A DNA stretch of 15,743 bases from Halieaceae bacterium (GTDB taxonomy: Bacteria > Pseudomonadota > Gammaproteobacteria > Pseudomonadales > Halieaceae), in NCBI GenBank assembly GCA_011524755.1, contig WTJR01000021.1, forward strand, positions 3,727 through 19,469. The letters run 5' to 3'. Within the stretch, counting starts at the first letter, position 1, and each line of letters starts with the position of its first letter. Below are positions 1-8,067 of this stretch, one piece after another. Both the position numbers and the translations under genes were made by a program. The notes below the pieces were generated by a model that saw nothing but the letters and a program-made list of their open reading frames with translations, made no database searches and had not been told where the DNA came from.

Positions 1-1
1 C

Positions 2-1219
2 TCCTTGATTCCCATGGCAGTGCTGCCGCTCTTGGGTGTCATTAGCCCAAGTGATCTTGCCGCTGCCTATGGATCACCCTTAATCCTGCTTCTGATGGGT
101 GGGTTTTTATTGTCTAAGGGTATGGAGTCCACGGGGGCTCACACGCGGATTGCGGTGACGGTGGTTCGCTTCGTTGGCGCTGACGAGCCGAAGCGTTTAA
201 TCATGGGATTTATGCTCGCTGCAGCCTTACTCAGCATGTGGATTTCCAATACCGCCACCGTATTGATGCTATTGCCGGTTGCGCTCGCCGTGATTGCCAC
301 TTCGAGTGCGCCGAAAGCGCTGGCAGCACCCCTCCTGTTAGGGCTTGCTTGGGCTTGCAGTATTGGTGGGTTGGGAACGCCGATCGGAACACCGCCTACG
401 CTTATCTTTATGCAAGTTTATGAGGACACGACAGGCACCGCGATCAGTTTCAGTCAGTGGATGTCATGGGGGATTCCGGTCGTCGTGTTAATGATTCCGG
501 TGATTGCGATAGCTCTGGCCAGGAAAGTCCCGACCGATCTCGTTGTGGATCTTCCAGATATTGGTGCCTGGCGCAGCGCCGAGAAACGGGTACTCATTAT
601 TTTCGGGCTAACCGCGCTCGCATGGATGACGCGTACCGAGCCGTTTGGTGGTTGGCGCGCATGGCTCGATATGCCAATGGCCAATGATGCAGCCGTCGCG
701 TTTTGTGCTGTCGTAGCCCTGTTCATAACGCGTGACCGAGAGGGAGAGCCGCTTATCTCCTGGGAGCAGGCGAGCAATATACCGTGGGGTGTGCTGTTAC
801 TGTTTGCAGGTGGTATCACGCTGGCCAAGGGCTTTGTCAGTTCGGGTTTGAGTGGTCAGGTGGGAGAACTTCTCGCCGGTCTTGCCCTGGTGCCGACGCT
901 GATTGCGATAGCGACGGTGGCGTTGTTGGTAACTGCTTTAACCGAGGCTACATCGAATACAGCAACAACCGCACTGCTCATGCCGATTTTGGCAGCAGCC
1001 TCCATGGCAGCCGATATCGATCCCCTGATATTAATGGTGCCCGCCGCAATGAGCGCTAGTTGTGCGTTTATGCTTCCTGTCGCCACTGCACCCAATGCGG
1101 TTGTTTTTGGAACAGATCAGATCGACATTCGCACGATGGTGCGCTGGGGAATTTGGGTAAACCTTCTTGGCGCGCTGATCATTACATCCGTGGTTTACGT
1201 GGTTACTACTGCGGCTTAG
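2..1219 (+). CDS. SLC13/DASS family sodium:anion symporter (5' end cut by window)
   Basis: Inner-membrane secondary carrier of the SLC13/DASS family, whose members import di- or tricarboxylates or sulfate with Na+. The visible part is about 404 residues and very hydrophobic. Counting from the TTG at 5, both family SNT motifs, which line the Na+ and substrate sites, are present: S81-N-T in an SNTATVLMLLP context and S317-N-T in TEATSNTATTALL. There is also GTPIGTPPT at 124-132. The stretch at 350-367 fits the family signature: serine, then F355, P358, N364 and VV. Full-length members have roughly 450-480 residues. The reading frame is open to the left edge and the first residues already resemble mid-protein sequence, so the true start lies outside the window and the TTG is not trusted. 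The substrate cannot be told from sequence; a C4-dicarboxylate is a guess. The gene ends inside a hairpin shared with the convergent peroxiredoxin gene. Confidence 0.88.
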   Translation, partial: SLIPMAVLPLLGVISPSDLAAAYGSPLILLLMGGFLLSKGMESTGAHTRIAVTVVRFVGADEPKRLIMGFMLAAALLSMWISNTATVLMLLPVALAVIATSSAPKALAAPLLLGLAWACSIGGLGTPIGTPPTLIFMQVYEDTTGTAISFSQWMSWGIPVVVLMIPVIAIALARKVPTDLVVDLPDIGAWRSAEKRVLIIFGLTALAWMTRTEPFGGWRAWLDMPMANDAAVAFCAVVALFITRDREGEPLISWEQASNIPWGVLLLFAGGITLAKGFVSSGLSGQVGELLAGLALVPTLIAIATVALLVTALTEATSNTATTALLMPILAAASMAADIDPLILMVPAAMSASCAFMLPVATAPNAVVFGTDQIDIRTMVRWGIWVNLLGALIITSVVYVVTTAA

Positions 1220-1233
1220 CCGCAGCAGTAACC
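1201..1233. terminator. Bidirectional hairpin between convergent permease and peroxiredoxin genes
   Basis: Arms 1201-1215 and 1219-1233 pair over 15 positions with one mismatch (A1208 opposite C1226), closing a TTA loop. The left arm is the last codons of the permease, and its TAG stop (1217-1219) lies in the loop and first arm base. The plus strand continues with ATTTTAT, a modest T-tract. On the minus strand the hairpin starts 10 bases after the peroxiredoxin stop. This fits a terminator serving both genes, though the weak T-tracts leave room for a role in 3'-end protection instead. Confidence 0.65.
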
Positions 1234-1243
1234 ATTTTATCTG

Positions 1244-1723
1244 TCAGAGTAGCGCCATCATCGTTTCTGCAGAGCTCGCTTCCACGCCTGGCCCTTCTTC
1301 AACGTTGATATGGGTAATCACGCCGTCATCAACCAACATGGCATAGCGCTGACTGCGCTTGCCCATGCCGAACCCAGTTGCGTCGAGTGTAAGTCCCATA
1401 GCGTCAGTAAATTGTGCGTTTCCGTCGGCGACCATGACGATCTCACTGGCATTTTGAGCCTCGCCCCATGCGCCCATTACAAATGCATCGTTGACCGAGA
1501 GGCAGGCGATAGCATCTACGCCGGCTGCTTTAATCTTGTCAGCATTGGCGACGTACCCTGGTAGGTGAGCCATCGAGCAGCCCGGTGTGAAAGCGCCTGG
1601 TAGTGCAAACAGCAGCACACGCTTGCCTCCGAAAAGATCATCAGTAGAGAGCGGTGCGGGGCCTGATTCGCCCATAACAGACAGTGTGCAAGATGGGACT
1701 TTGTCCCCAGTGGTAAGCGCCAT
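1244..1723 (-). CDS. Peroxiredoxin, Prx5/PrxII type
   Basis: Thiol peroxidase of the Prx5 (atypical 2-Cys) family that reduces H2O2 and organic hydroperoxides, probably in the cytoplasm since no signal peptide is seen. The product has 159 residues, usual for the family. The active-site motif PGAFTPGC spans 42-49: P42, T46 and the peroxidatic C49, followed by HLPG. R126 in SQRYAMLVDDG matches the conserved active-site arginine. C74 in ACLSVNDAFVM sits 25 residues after C49, the usual spacing of the candidate resolving cysteine in bacterial and plant PrxII. The frame stays open upstream (to 1786), but the ATG at 1723 is chosen because GGAG (complement of 1730-1733) lies 6 bases before it and the family normally begins about here. 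It is monocistronic and convergent with the permease. The electron donor (glutaredoxin or thioredoxin) is not evident. Confidence 0.93.
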   Translation of the reverse strand: MALTTGDKVPSCTLSVMGESGPAPLSTDDLFGGKRVLLFALPGAFTPGCSMAHLPGYVANADKIKAAGVDAIACLSVNDAFVMGAWGEAQNASEIVMVADGNAQFTDAMGLTLDATGFGMGKRSQRYAMLVDDGVITHINVEEGPGVEASSAETMMALL

Positions 1724-1892
1724 GAAAAACTCCAAATGGTTTTGTTTGAGCCGCAAATAGTCCGCGAAAACTCCCTCACTAGGCAAGGGGCGATTGACCT
1801 GAATTTCCAGAGAAGGCGATTTTCCTCGATGACGTTTGGGTATTGCCCTGAAAATGTGACAAGTTTTTAAACGGGTAACTGGCCCGGCGCCG

Positions 1893-1898
1893 TATAAT
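1893..1898 (+). promoter_or_regulatory. Candidate -10 box of the RND efflux operon
   Basis: A perfect TATAAT lies 95 bases before the adaptor start, in an otherwise unassigned intergenic region. No good -35 is found at 16-18 bases; positions 1870-1875 read AACGGG. The best partial match, TTAAAC at 1867-1872, has a 20-base spacer. Either the promoter is activator-dependent or the box is fortuitous. The downstream palindrome at the expected transcription start supports a regulated promoter. Confidence 0.45.
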
Positions 1899-1900
1899 GT

Positions 1901-1914
1901 TCAGGTTCACCTGA
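1901..1914. promoter_or_regulatory. Palindromic operator candidate TCAGGTTCACCTGA
   Basis: Two perfect 6-base arms (TCAGGT and ACCTGA) flank a 2-base centre. The site begins 2 bases after the TATAAT box, so it covers the expected transcription start, a typical place for a repressor site. RND efflux operons are commonly controlled by TetR-type repressors binding such palindromes, but no regulator gene lies in this window. The assignment is inference. Confidence 0.4.
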
Positions 1915-1993
1915 GACAAAAGCCGGACACCGAGCTTGAGTTCGGGCTGATGAATCCCCATTTAGTCGACTGCCTTCCGAGACGGAACAAAAC

Positions 1994-3187
1994 ATGTCTG
2001 ATACCCCTGAGGTTTCTACAGTGGCCAATCGCCTGTCACTGAGAAAGTTATTTATCGCCACTGTGGCTACCCTTACTGGTCTTTCACTCACGTGGGTGGT
2101 TCTGACAGCCAAATCGGAGCCGCAGGCCGGGCCGCCGCCGGATCGCCCCGCACCGATGGTGGCTGTAATCGAGGCAGCGCCTTCAACACACCAACTACTG
2201 GTCCACACGCAAGGCACTATTGATGCGAAGCGCCGAGTGGACCTTGTGGCTCAGGTGGCCGGCAAGGTAGTGGAGGTGAGTGATGCCTTCGCAGACGGTG
2301 GATTTTTCGAAAAAGACGACGTTCTGTTAACCATTGAACGCGATGACTACGAGTTTGCGCTGGCGCGGGCCGAGTCCGCGCTTGCACAGGCCGAGCAACG
2401 TCTGGCCGAAGAGCGAGGACGCAGCCGGCAGGCGCGTCGCGAATGGCGAGAGCTGGGTTCGGATGAAGCCAACGATCTTTTTCTAAGGAAGCCGCAGTTG
2501 CGAGCAGCAGAATTGGCGGTGAAGGCTGCTCAAGCGGATGTCGCGGCTGCTGACCTTGCGCTTGATCGCACCATTATCAAGGCACCTTTTGATGGACGCG
2601 TTCAACAGAAGCGCGTCGATATCGGGCAGTTTGTTGGAAACGGCACGCCGCTCGCACAGATTTACGCACTTGAGGCACTGGAGCTGCGGCTGCCTTTGTC
2701 GGACGCTCAGCTTGCCCTGTTGCCCGAGCAGTTACTGACTTCCTCGGGAGGTTTAGTCGGATCTAGTTCGTCTGTTTCGGTCAATATTGGTGGTCGAGCA
2801 TGGCAATTTCCTGCTGATATCAAGCGATCTGAGGCTGAGCTTGATCGCCGAAGTCGCGTTGCGACGGTGATTGCTGAGTTCCCCGGTAGTCCCGATTTGG
2901 AAAACGGAAGACCCGCTTTGACGCCCGGCATGTTTGCGCGCGCAGAAATCATTGGCCGACCTGTCGATGGCGTGATCGAACTTACGAATGCCGCATTGAG
3001 TCCCGATGGTCACGTGCTGATCGTCAACGAGGAGTCGAAGTTAGAGCGCCGTGATGTTGCGGTTATTAACCGCGAAGGTCGATCGGTTTGGGTGTCCGGT
3101 TTAGCTGCTGGTGACTTGGTGGTGGCACAACTTAATAACACGCTCTTCCCAGGATTGCGTGTTGCAACAGAGGTAGCGGTTAACTGA
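1994..3187 (+). CDS. RND efflux periplasmic adaptor subunit (HlyD/AcrA-like membrane fusion protein)
   Basis: Periplasmic adaptor that links an inner-membrane RND pump to an outer-membrane TolC-like channel. The 397 residues are normal length. An N-terminal membrane anchor spans about 19-38, followed by a Pro-rich linker (about 42-54). The first half of the lipoyl/barrel-sandwich domain is at about 72-119, an Ala/Glu/Arg-rich coiled-coil hairpin at about 122-188, and the second lipoyl half at about 191-225 with the diagnostic KAPFDGRV at 196-203. The beta-barrel covers about 228-320 and the membrane-proximal domain about 325-397. No lipobox cysteine is seen, so anchoring is by the transmembrane helix. 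The ATG at 1994 has only a weak ribosome site, and a small TTCCG/CGGAA stem (1975-1987) lies just before it. The stop is 1 base before the pump start. No outer-membrane channel gene is present here, so a TolC-type protein from elsewhere is presumably used. Confidence 0.93.
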   Translation: MSDTPEVSTVANRLSLRKLFIATVATLTGLSLTWVVLTAKSEPQAGPPPDRPAPMVAVIEAAPSTHQLLVHTQGTIDAKRRVDLVAQVAGKVVEVSDAFADGGFFEKDDVLLTIERDDYEFALARAESALAQAEQRLAEERGRSRQARREWRELGSDEANDLFLRKPQLRAAELAVKAAQADVAAADLALDRTIIKAPFDGRVQQKRVDIGQFVGNGTPLAQIYALEALELRLPLSDAQLALLPEQLLTSSGGLVGSSSSVSVNIGGRAWQFPADIKRSEAELDRRSRVATVIAEFPGSPDLENGRPALTPGMFARAEIIGRPVDGVIELTNAALSPDGHVLIVNEESKLERRDVAVINREGRSVWVSGLAAGDLVVAQLNNTLFPGLRVATEVAVN

Positions 3188-3188
3188 T

Positions 3189-6100
3189 ATGAGTGGACCT
3201 ATCACGTGGTTCATTAAGAACCCCATCGCGGCCAATCTGCTCATGGTGCTTCTCATCATTGGCGGGTACACCAGTATTCCGAAGCTGGATAAGCAGTTCT
3301 TCCCCACACCTGAAATCAATCAGATCGAGATTCGCATGGAGTTTCGCGGCGCGAGTCCTCGAGAAGTTGAAGAGCAGATTTCGGTTCGCATCGAGGAGGC
3401 CATTCACGACCTCAACGGGATCGAGGAGCTCCGGTCGACCTCTAGAGAGGGGGTTGGCGTTGTACTGGTCGAGGTGGAAAGCGATTACCCAACCCAGAAG
3501 CTAACCAACGATATCAACACCCGTGTCGATGCGATTAGAAGTTTCCCGTCCGATGCGGAGCGGCCAACCGTCACTGAAATCACCTACCGGCACCAGATGG
3601 GTCGCGTTCAGATTTTCGGGGACCTAAGTGAGCGTGAGATGAAAGAGCTCGGCGAGACGTTGCGTGACGAGCTTGTGCGCCAGCCCTGGGTATCCATTGT
3701 CGAACTCCAGACGGCGCGCCCTTACGAAGTATCGATTGAGGTATCCGAAGAGAGCCTCCAACGTTATCAACTGACCTTCGATCAGGTCGCAGCCGCTGTC
3801 CGCTCTGCCTCTATTAACCTGCCGGCTGGCGCAGTCCAGCGGGACAGCGGTGATCTGCTGATTCAAACCCGAGGTCAGGCCTACGACAGAGCTGACTTTG
3901 AGTCGATTGTCCTGAGAAGTGATTTCTCAGGGCAGGAACTGCTGTTGAGTGATGTCGCTGCGGTGAGGGATACCTTTGAGGATATCGACGTTGATATCGA
4001 GTTCAATGGTAAGCGCTCGCTGGGTCTCAATGTGTATGTCACAACGTCACCAGACGTTATTTTGACCACGGATACGGTGAAAGCCTGGGTCAAGGAGCGC
4101 GAGTTGTCCTTACCCGAGGGCGTGTCCCTGGAATTCTGGCAGGACCCCTCAAAGTCTTTTAAAGAGCGAGTTCGAACTCTGGTGAGCAATGGTCTTGGCG
4201 GCTTGGTGCTGGTCATCATCGTTCTGATGTTGTTCCTGCGTCCTATGCTGGCGTTTTGGGTGTCTGTGGGCATTGTGGTCGCCTACATGGGCACGCTCTT
4301 CCTCCTGCCTTACACAGGGCAGGGGCTGAATATGATCAGCCTGTTCGCCTTCCTACTGACACTCGGTATTGTCGTTGACGATGCCATTATCGTCGGAGAG
4401 TCGGTGCATTCAGCTCAGTCGCGCGGTTTGAGCGGTGTTCATGGCGCCTTGGTGGGGACGCGTCAGGTGGTGAAGCCAGTGGTGTTTGCCGTCATCAGCA
4501 CGATGGTGTTTTTCGCCCCCATGTTCTTCTTGCCCGGTGAGTGGGGGCCTGCATCAAAAGGAATCCCCGTTGTAGTCTGTCTAGCGCTGGCGTTCTCATT
4601 GATTGAGAGCTTACTTATTCTTCCCTCGCATCTAGCGCACATGAAGCCTGAGCCAGAGGTGCCCGATTCCGGTTGGTTAACGCGCACTCGCATGGCCTGC
4701 GCAAGTTGGCTCGCGCGCTTTGCTAACGAACGCTATCGCCCCTTCCTCGAGAAGTGCTTGCGCAATCACGCGTCGGTGGGTGGCTTCTTCCTGGTTTTAC
4801 TGTGTTTGAGTTTGGCACTGTTCGGCGGCGGTTACCTGAAGAGCGCCTTCTTCCCTCGCGTGAATTCAGATTTCGTCGTAGGCACTGTCGAGCTGCCTCA
4901 GGGTGGTGCTTTTGCCGATTCGCAGGCCATGCGCGACCGCTTGGTCACTGCGGCTGAGGCCATTAAGACGGATTACAACAGTCAGCCTCGCTATCAGCAG
5001 ACGCCCGCTATAGACAACATCTTGGGCGTCGCCGGTGGAAATAAAGTCGACCTGTTGGTTCAAACAGTCAACGATGATCTCGATACGGAAGAAATGACCA
5101 AGCGCCTACGACAAAGCCTGGGCGATTTGTCCCAGGCCAAGGACGTGCGCTTTGATTACACCATTCGTGATCCGGGTAAGCCCATTTCCTTGTTATTTGC
5201 CTCCGATAGCATTGCCGATCTTGAGGTGCTTGCGCAGGAAGTGCGCGGAGCACTCGAGCGCTACCCGGGCGTCTTTGATATCACGGATAGTTTTGATGCA
5301 CCGCTAGAGGAGCTCGTGCTGTCTTTGAAGCCAGCGGCTGAAACGCTTGGCGTCTCGCTCGCTGATGTGGCGACCCAGATACGTCAGGCGTTTTATGGTG
5401 AAGAGGTTCAGCGCATACCCCGGGATGGTGAAGACGTCCGCGTGATGATTCGCTATCCAGAGTCAGAGCGCCGAGCGATCGCCAATATCAATTCGATGTA
5501 TATCCGTACCCGTGATGGCGCCGAAGTTCCTTTTTCGACCGTCGCCACTTACCGTGTTGAAACAGGTTATCAGTCGATCGAGCGGCTGGATCGTCTTAGA
5601 ACGCTGGAAGTCAGTGCCGATGTGTCGGAAGACGGCGCGCCGCCGCGAGCCATTGTGGAGTCGGTACTTCGCAATGACGGACCTGTATGGCTGCAACGGT
5701 ACCCTGGGTTGACCATTAATATGGATGGCGAGCTTCAGGAGGAGATCGAGTTTCAGCAGGCAATGGTCTACATGGGCTCGCTCTCAATGCTGATTATCTT
5801 CGGATTAATGGCGATTGCGTTTAAGTCCTATTGGCAACCCTTCTTGGTTCTCACAGCCGTACCTTTTGGACTCATGGGCGCGATCTTTGGTCATTGGATG
5901 CTCGGTTGGCAGGTCAGTATGTTTTCCATTATGGGCGTCATCGCCTGTGCGGGCGTCGTTGTAAACGACAATCTCGTGTTGATTGATCGGATCAATAATC
6001 TTCGAGATGAGGGGATGGATCTGGTTGATGCGCTGTTGCAAGGAGCGACCGATCGTTTCCGACCGATTATCCTGACCTCAGTGACGACCTTTGTGGGTCT

Positions 6101-6314
6101 CGTACCGATCATGCTGGAAACCAGTGTTCAGGCTCAGTTCCTTATCCCCATGGTGGTGTCTTTGTCATTTGGGGTGATGTTTGCCACAGGCGTGACACTG
6201 GTGTTGGTGCCTGCGCTTTACCTGTTGGGCGATGATATTGGTAAGTTTCTATCGATCGTGACAAAGCGCGAACTGGAGCGGCAGGATGGAGACGTATCGC
6301 CACCCCTGGTTTAA
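3189..6314 (+). CDS. RND efflux pump, inner-membrane permease subunit (AcrB/HAE superfamily)
   Basis: Proton-driven inner-membrane transporter, presumably trimeric, forming the pump of a tripartite efflux system with the adaptor upstream. Its 1041 residues match the family. The layout is the usual duplicated one: TM1 at about 12-31, a large periplasmic loop, TM2-TM6 at about 333-480, then TM7 near 531-549, a second large loop, and TM8-TM12 at about 860-1013. TM4 carries the proton-relay pair D397-D398 in GIVVDDAIIVGES. The TM10 segment reads AGVVVNDNLVLID (921-933); N926 stands where AcrB has K940, a change I recall in a large RND subgroup. RFRPIILTSVTTF at 956-968 matches the conserved stretch before and in TM11. 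The ATG follows the adaptor stop by 1 base with no close ribosome site, so translation is probably coupled. The substrate is unknown; multidrug or lipophilic compounds are more likely than metals, as no metal-binding Met/His clusters are evident. Confidence 0.94.
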   Translation: MSGPITWFIKNPIAANLLMVLLIIGGYTSIPKLDKQFFPTPEINQIEIRMEFRGASPREVEEQISVRIEEAIHDLNGIEELRSTSREGVGVVLVEVESDYPTQKLTNDINTRVDAIRSFPSDAERPTVTEITYRHQMGRVQIFGDLSEREMKELGETLRDELVRQPWVSIVELQTARPYEVSIEVSEESLQRYQLTFDQVAAAVRSASINLPAGAVQRDSGDLLIQTRGQAYDRADFESIVLRSDFSGQELLLSDVAAVRDTFEDIDVDIEFNGKRSLGLNVYVTTSPDVILTTDTVKAWVKERELSLPEGVSLEFWQDPSKSFKERVRTLVSNGLGGLVLVIIVLMLFLRPMLAFWVSVGIVVAYMGTLFLLPYTGQGLNMISLFAFLLTLGIVVDDAIIVGESVHSAQSRGLSGVHGALVGTRQVVKPVVFAVISTMVFFAPMFFLPGEWGPASKGIPVVVCLALAFSLIESLLILPSHLAHMKPEPEVPDSGWLTRTRMACASWLARFANERYRPFLEKCLRNHASVGGFFLVLLCLSLALFGGGYLKSAFFPRVNSDFVVGTVELPQGGAFADSQAMRDRLVTAAEAIKTDYNSQPRYQQTPAIDNILGVAGGNKVDLLVQTVNDDLDTEEMTKRLRQSLGDLSQAKDVRFDYTIRDPGKPISLLFASDSIADLEVLAQEVRGALERYPGVFDITDSFDAPLEELVLSLKPAAETLGVSLADVATQIRQAFYGEEVQRIPRDGEDVRVMIRYPESERRAIANINSMYIRTRDGAEVPFSTVATYRVETGYQSIERLDRLRTLEVSADVSEDGAPPRAIVESVLRNDGPVWLQRYPGLTINMDGELQEEIEFQQAMVYMGSLSMLIIFGLMAIAFKSYWQPFLVLTAVPFGLMGAIFGHWMLGWQVSMFSIMGVIACAGVVVNDNLVLIDRINNLRDEGMDLVDALLQGATDRFRPIILTSVTTFVGLVPIMLETSVQAQFLIPMVVSLSFGVMFATGVTLVLVPALYLLGDDIGKFLSIVTKRELERQDGDVSPPLV

Positions 6315-6347
6315 AGGGGTAAACGGGTAAAGGGTTAAAGCGCTAAA
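6308..6347 (+). repeat. Five imperfect 8-base tandem units ending in TAAA
   Basis: Successive units from 6308 are GGTTTAAA, GGGGTAAA, CGGGTAAA, GGGTTAAA and GCGCTAAA, all exactly 8 bases apart. The first contains the TAA stop of the RND pump (6312-6314). Because 8 is not a multiple of 3, the TAA triplets at 6312, 6320 and 6328 put a stop in each of the three frames. The rest of the gap up to the terminator holds nothing I can assign. Confidence 0.6.
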
Positions 6348-6416
6348 GGACAAGGCCAAACCGCGCTTTCCTGCGGTAGTCTCATCAAAGCGAGCTGCGA
6401 TAAAAAAATAGACATT

Positions 6417-6443
6417 AAAAAAGGGGCAATAGCCCCTTTTTTT
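6417..6443. terminator. Strong bidirectional intrinsic terminator between the RND operon and pckA
   Basis: A GGGGC/GCCCC stem (6423-6427 with 6432-6436) closes an AATA loop. It is flanked by six A's on the left and seven T's on the right, so either strand gives a hairpin followed by a U-tract. It lies about 100 bases after the pump stop and 18 bases past the pckA stop, and it serves both convergent units. Confidence 0.92.
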
Positions 6444-6461
6444 GTGACGTGTTCACCGTGC

Positions 6462-8024
6462 TTATAACTGAGGCCCTGCGGCAACGATGTCATCGCTGAC
6501 GTCAAATTTCTCAATGTTGCCTTTGAATAGGGTGGCCAGTTTCTTGGCCTGCTCTTCATAGGCATCATCATCTCCCCAACTGGCTTTAGGGTCGATGTAT
6601 TCGTCCGCCACACCGGGGATAGTGACCGGGAAATCCAGATTCAGCGAATCGATGTGTTTTGTCTCCACATTGAGCAAGGCCCCGCTTTGAGCAGCGGCAA
6701 CTACGGCACGAGTCACTGGAATTGGGAAGCGATTACCTTTGCCATCTGCGCCCCCAGAGCCACCGGTCCAACCTGTGTTGATTAGGTAGACTTGCGACCC
6801 GAAATCTTCAATACGCTTCATTAGCAGGTCAGCGTAGTCCTGAGCCGGGCGAGGCATAAACGGCGCACCAAAACAGGTGCTAAAGGTAGGATGAATACCA
6901 GCTTCGGCTCCAAGCTCGGTCGAGCCAACACGCGCGGTGTAGCCAGAGAGGAAATGGAAGGCTGCAGCCTCTTTCGATAGCAAGCTGACCGGCGGAAGCA
7001 CGCCAGATACGTCGCAAGTGAGGAAGATCACACACTTGGGTTCGCCACCCATGTTCGTAGCGGACCGCTTCTCGACGTGATAGAGCGGGTAGCAGCAGCG
7101 GCCATTTTCGGTGAGGGTCGTGTCTGAGTAATCAGCTTGTCGCGCCTCGTTAAGCGCGACGTTCTCGACGATCGCACCAAACCGGATGGCATCCCAAATG
7201 ATAGGTTCGTTTTTCTGACTTAAGTCGATGGTCTTCGCGTAGCAGCCGCCTTCGATGTTAAAGACCGAGCCTTGCGCCCAGCCGTGCTCATCGTCACCAA
7301 TCAGGTAGCGCGCGGGGTCTGCCGATAGGGTGGTTTTTCCCGTGCCAGAGAGACCAAAGAAGAGAGTTGTATCGCCTTCGTCGCCAATGTTTGCTGAGCA
7401 GTGCATGGGAAGCACATCTTTTTCAGGAAGGAGGAAGTTCTGCACCGAGAACATCGCTTTCTTCATCTCGCCGGCATAGCGCATACCCGCAATGAGCACT
7501 TTGCGCTGACCAAAGTTGATGATGACAGTGCCGTCCGAGTTGGTTCCGTCCCGCTCAGGATCACAGACAAAGTCGGCGACATTCATAATTTGCCACTCCG
7601 GCTTTTCCGAGGGGTTGTAGTTCTCGGGCCGAATGAACATGTTGCGACCAAACAGACTTTGCCATGCGGTGCCCGTCATAACCTTCACCGGTATGTAATG
7701 GTCGTGATGCTCTCCTACGTGGAGATGCTGCACCCATTGTTCACCGGTGGCGAGATGCGCCTTCACCCGATCCCACAGCGCATCAAAGGCTGCTGCATCG
7801 AACTCGCGGTTGACGCTGCCCCACTCGATCGCTTCTTCGCTCGAGGGCTCTCGAACGATATATCGATCCGCTGGAGACCGACCCGTCCTGTGTCCTGTCT
7901 CGACGCGAAGTGCGCCGGTATCTGTCAAACAACCCTCTTTCCGGTCTAATGCCATCTCAATAAGTTGGGCTGCAGTGTTGTCAGTGTGTTTAATCGGTGC
8001 TTTGGCACTCTGTTCAACTGTCAT
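6462..8024 (-). CDS. pckA: Phosphoenolpyruvate carboxykinase (ATP)
   Basis: Cytoplasmic ATP-dependent PEP carboxykinase (EC 4.1.1.49): oxaloacetate + ATP gives PEP + ADP + CO2, the first committed step of gluconeogenesis from C4 acids. The 520 residues are close to the usual 530-540. Visible motifs are TGRSPADRYIV (47-57), the metal-site histidine H209 in MHCSAN, the P-loop GLSGTGKT (224-231), the kinase-2 segment LIGDDEHGW (241-249), NIEGGCYAKTIDLS (256-269) and the nucleotide-site NTGWTGG (416-422). These define the ATP class rather than the GTP class. The ATG has GGAAG 9 bases upstream. hslO ends 43 bases before this start on the same strand, so read-through from hslO is likely; no clear promoter is seen in that gap. 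E. coli also keeps hslO and pckA close together. Confidence 0.98.
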   Translation of the reverse strand: MTVEQSAKAPIKHTDNTAAQLIEMALDRKEGCLTDTGALRVETGHRTGRSPADRYIVREPSSEEAIEWGSVNREFDAAAFDALWDRVKAHLATGEQWVQHLHVGEHHDHYIPVKVMTGTAWQSLFGRNMFIRPENYNPSEKPEWQIMNVADFVCDPERDGTNSDGTVIINFGQRKVLIAGMRYAGEMKKAMFSVQNFLLPEKDVLPMHCSANIGDEGDTTLFFGLSGTGKTTLSADPARYLIGDDEHGWAQGSVFNIEGGCYAKTIDLSQKNEPIIWDAIRFGAIVENVALNEARQADYSDTTLTENGRCCYPLYHVEKRSATNMGGEPKCVIFLTCDVSGVLPPVSLLSKEAAAFHFLSGYTARVGSTELGAEAGIHPTFSTCFGAPFMPRPAQDYADLLMKRIEDFGSQVYLINTGWTGGSGGADGKGNRFPIPVTRAVVAAAQSGALLNVETKHIDSLNLDFPVTIPGVADEYIDPKASWGDDDAYEEQAKKLATLFKGNIEKFDVSDDIVAAGPQL

Positions 8025-8067
8025 TGGTGTGTGCTTCCAGTGTGAGTGTGGAGATACAGTTAACCAA

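Noticed and set aside
10..88. NrdB N-terminal Ala/Pro/Gln-rich extension as a fused novel domain (coded at the right side of the window, near 14090-14290)
   Set aside because: Pseudomonas-type NrdB proteins carry a comparable low-complexity N-terminal extension, so it is a family trait and not a new fusion.
454..828. 124-codon open frame on the minus strand inside the SLC13 permease gene
   Set aside because: It is antisense to conserved coding sequence, with no recognisable domain; I treat it as a shadow.
1724..1786. Possible 21-residue N-terminal extension of the peroxiredoxin
   Set aside because: The ATG at 1723 has GGAG at 6 bases and matches the usual Prx5 start. The extension does not look like a signal peptide.
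7401..7949. 182-codon open frame on the plus strand inside pckA
   Set aside because: It is antisense to a strongly conserved enzyme gene. Its product resembles no protein I know and its composition mirrors the codon pattern of pckA.
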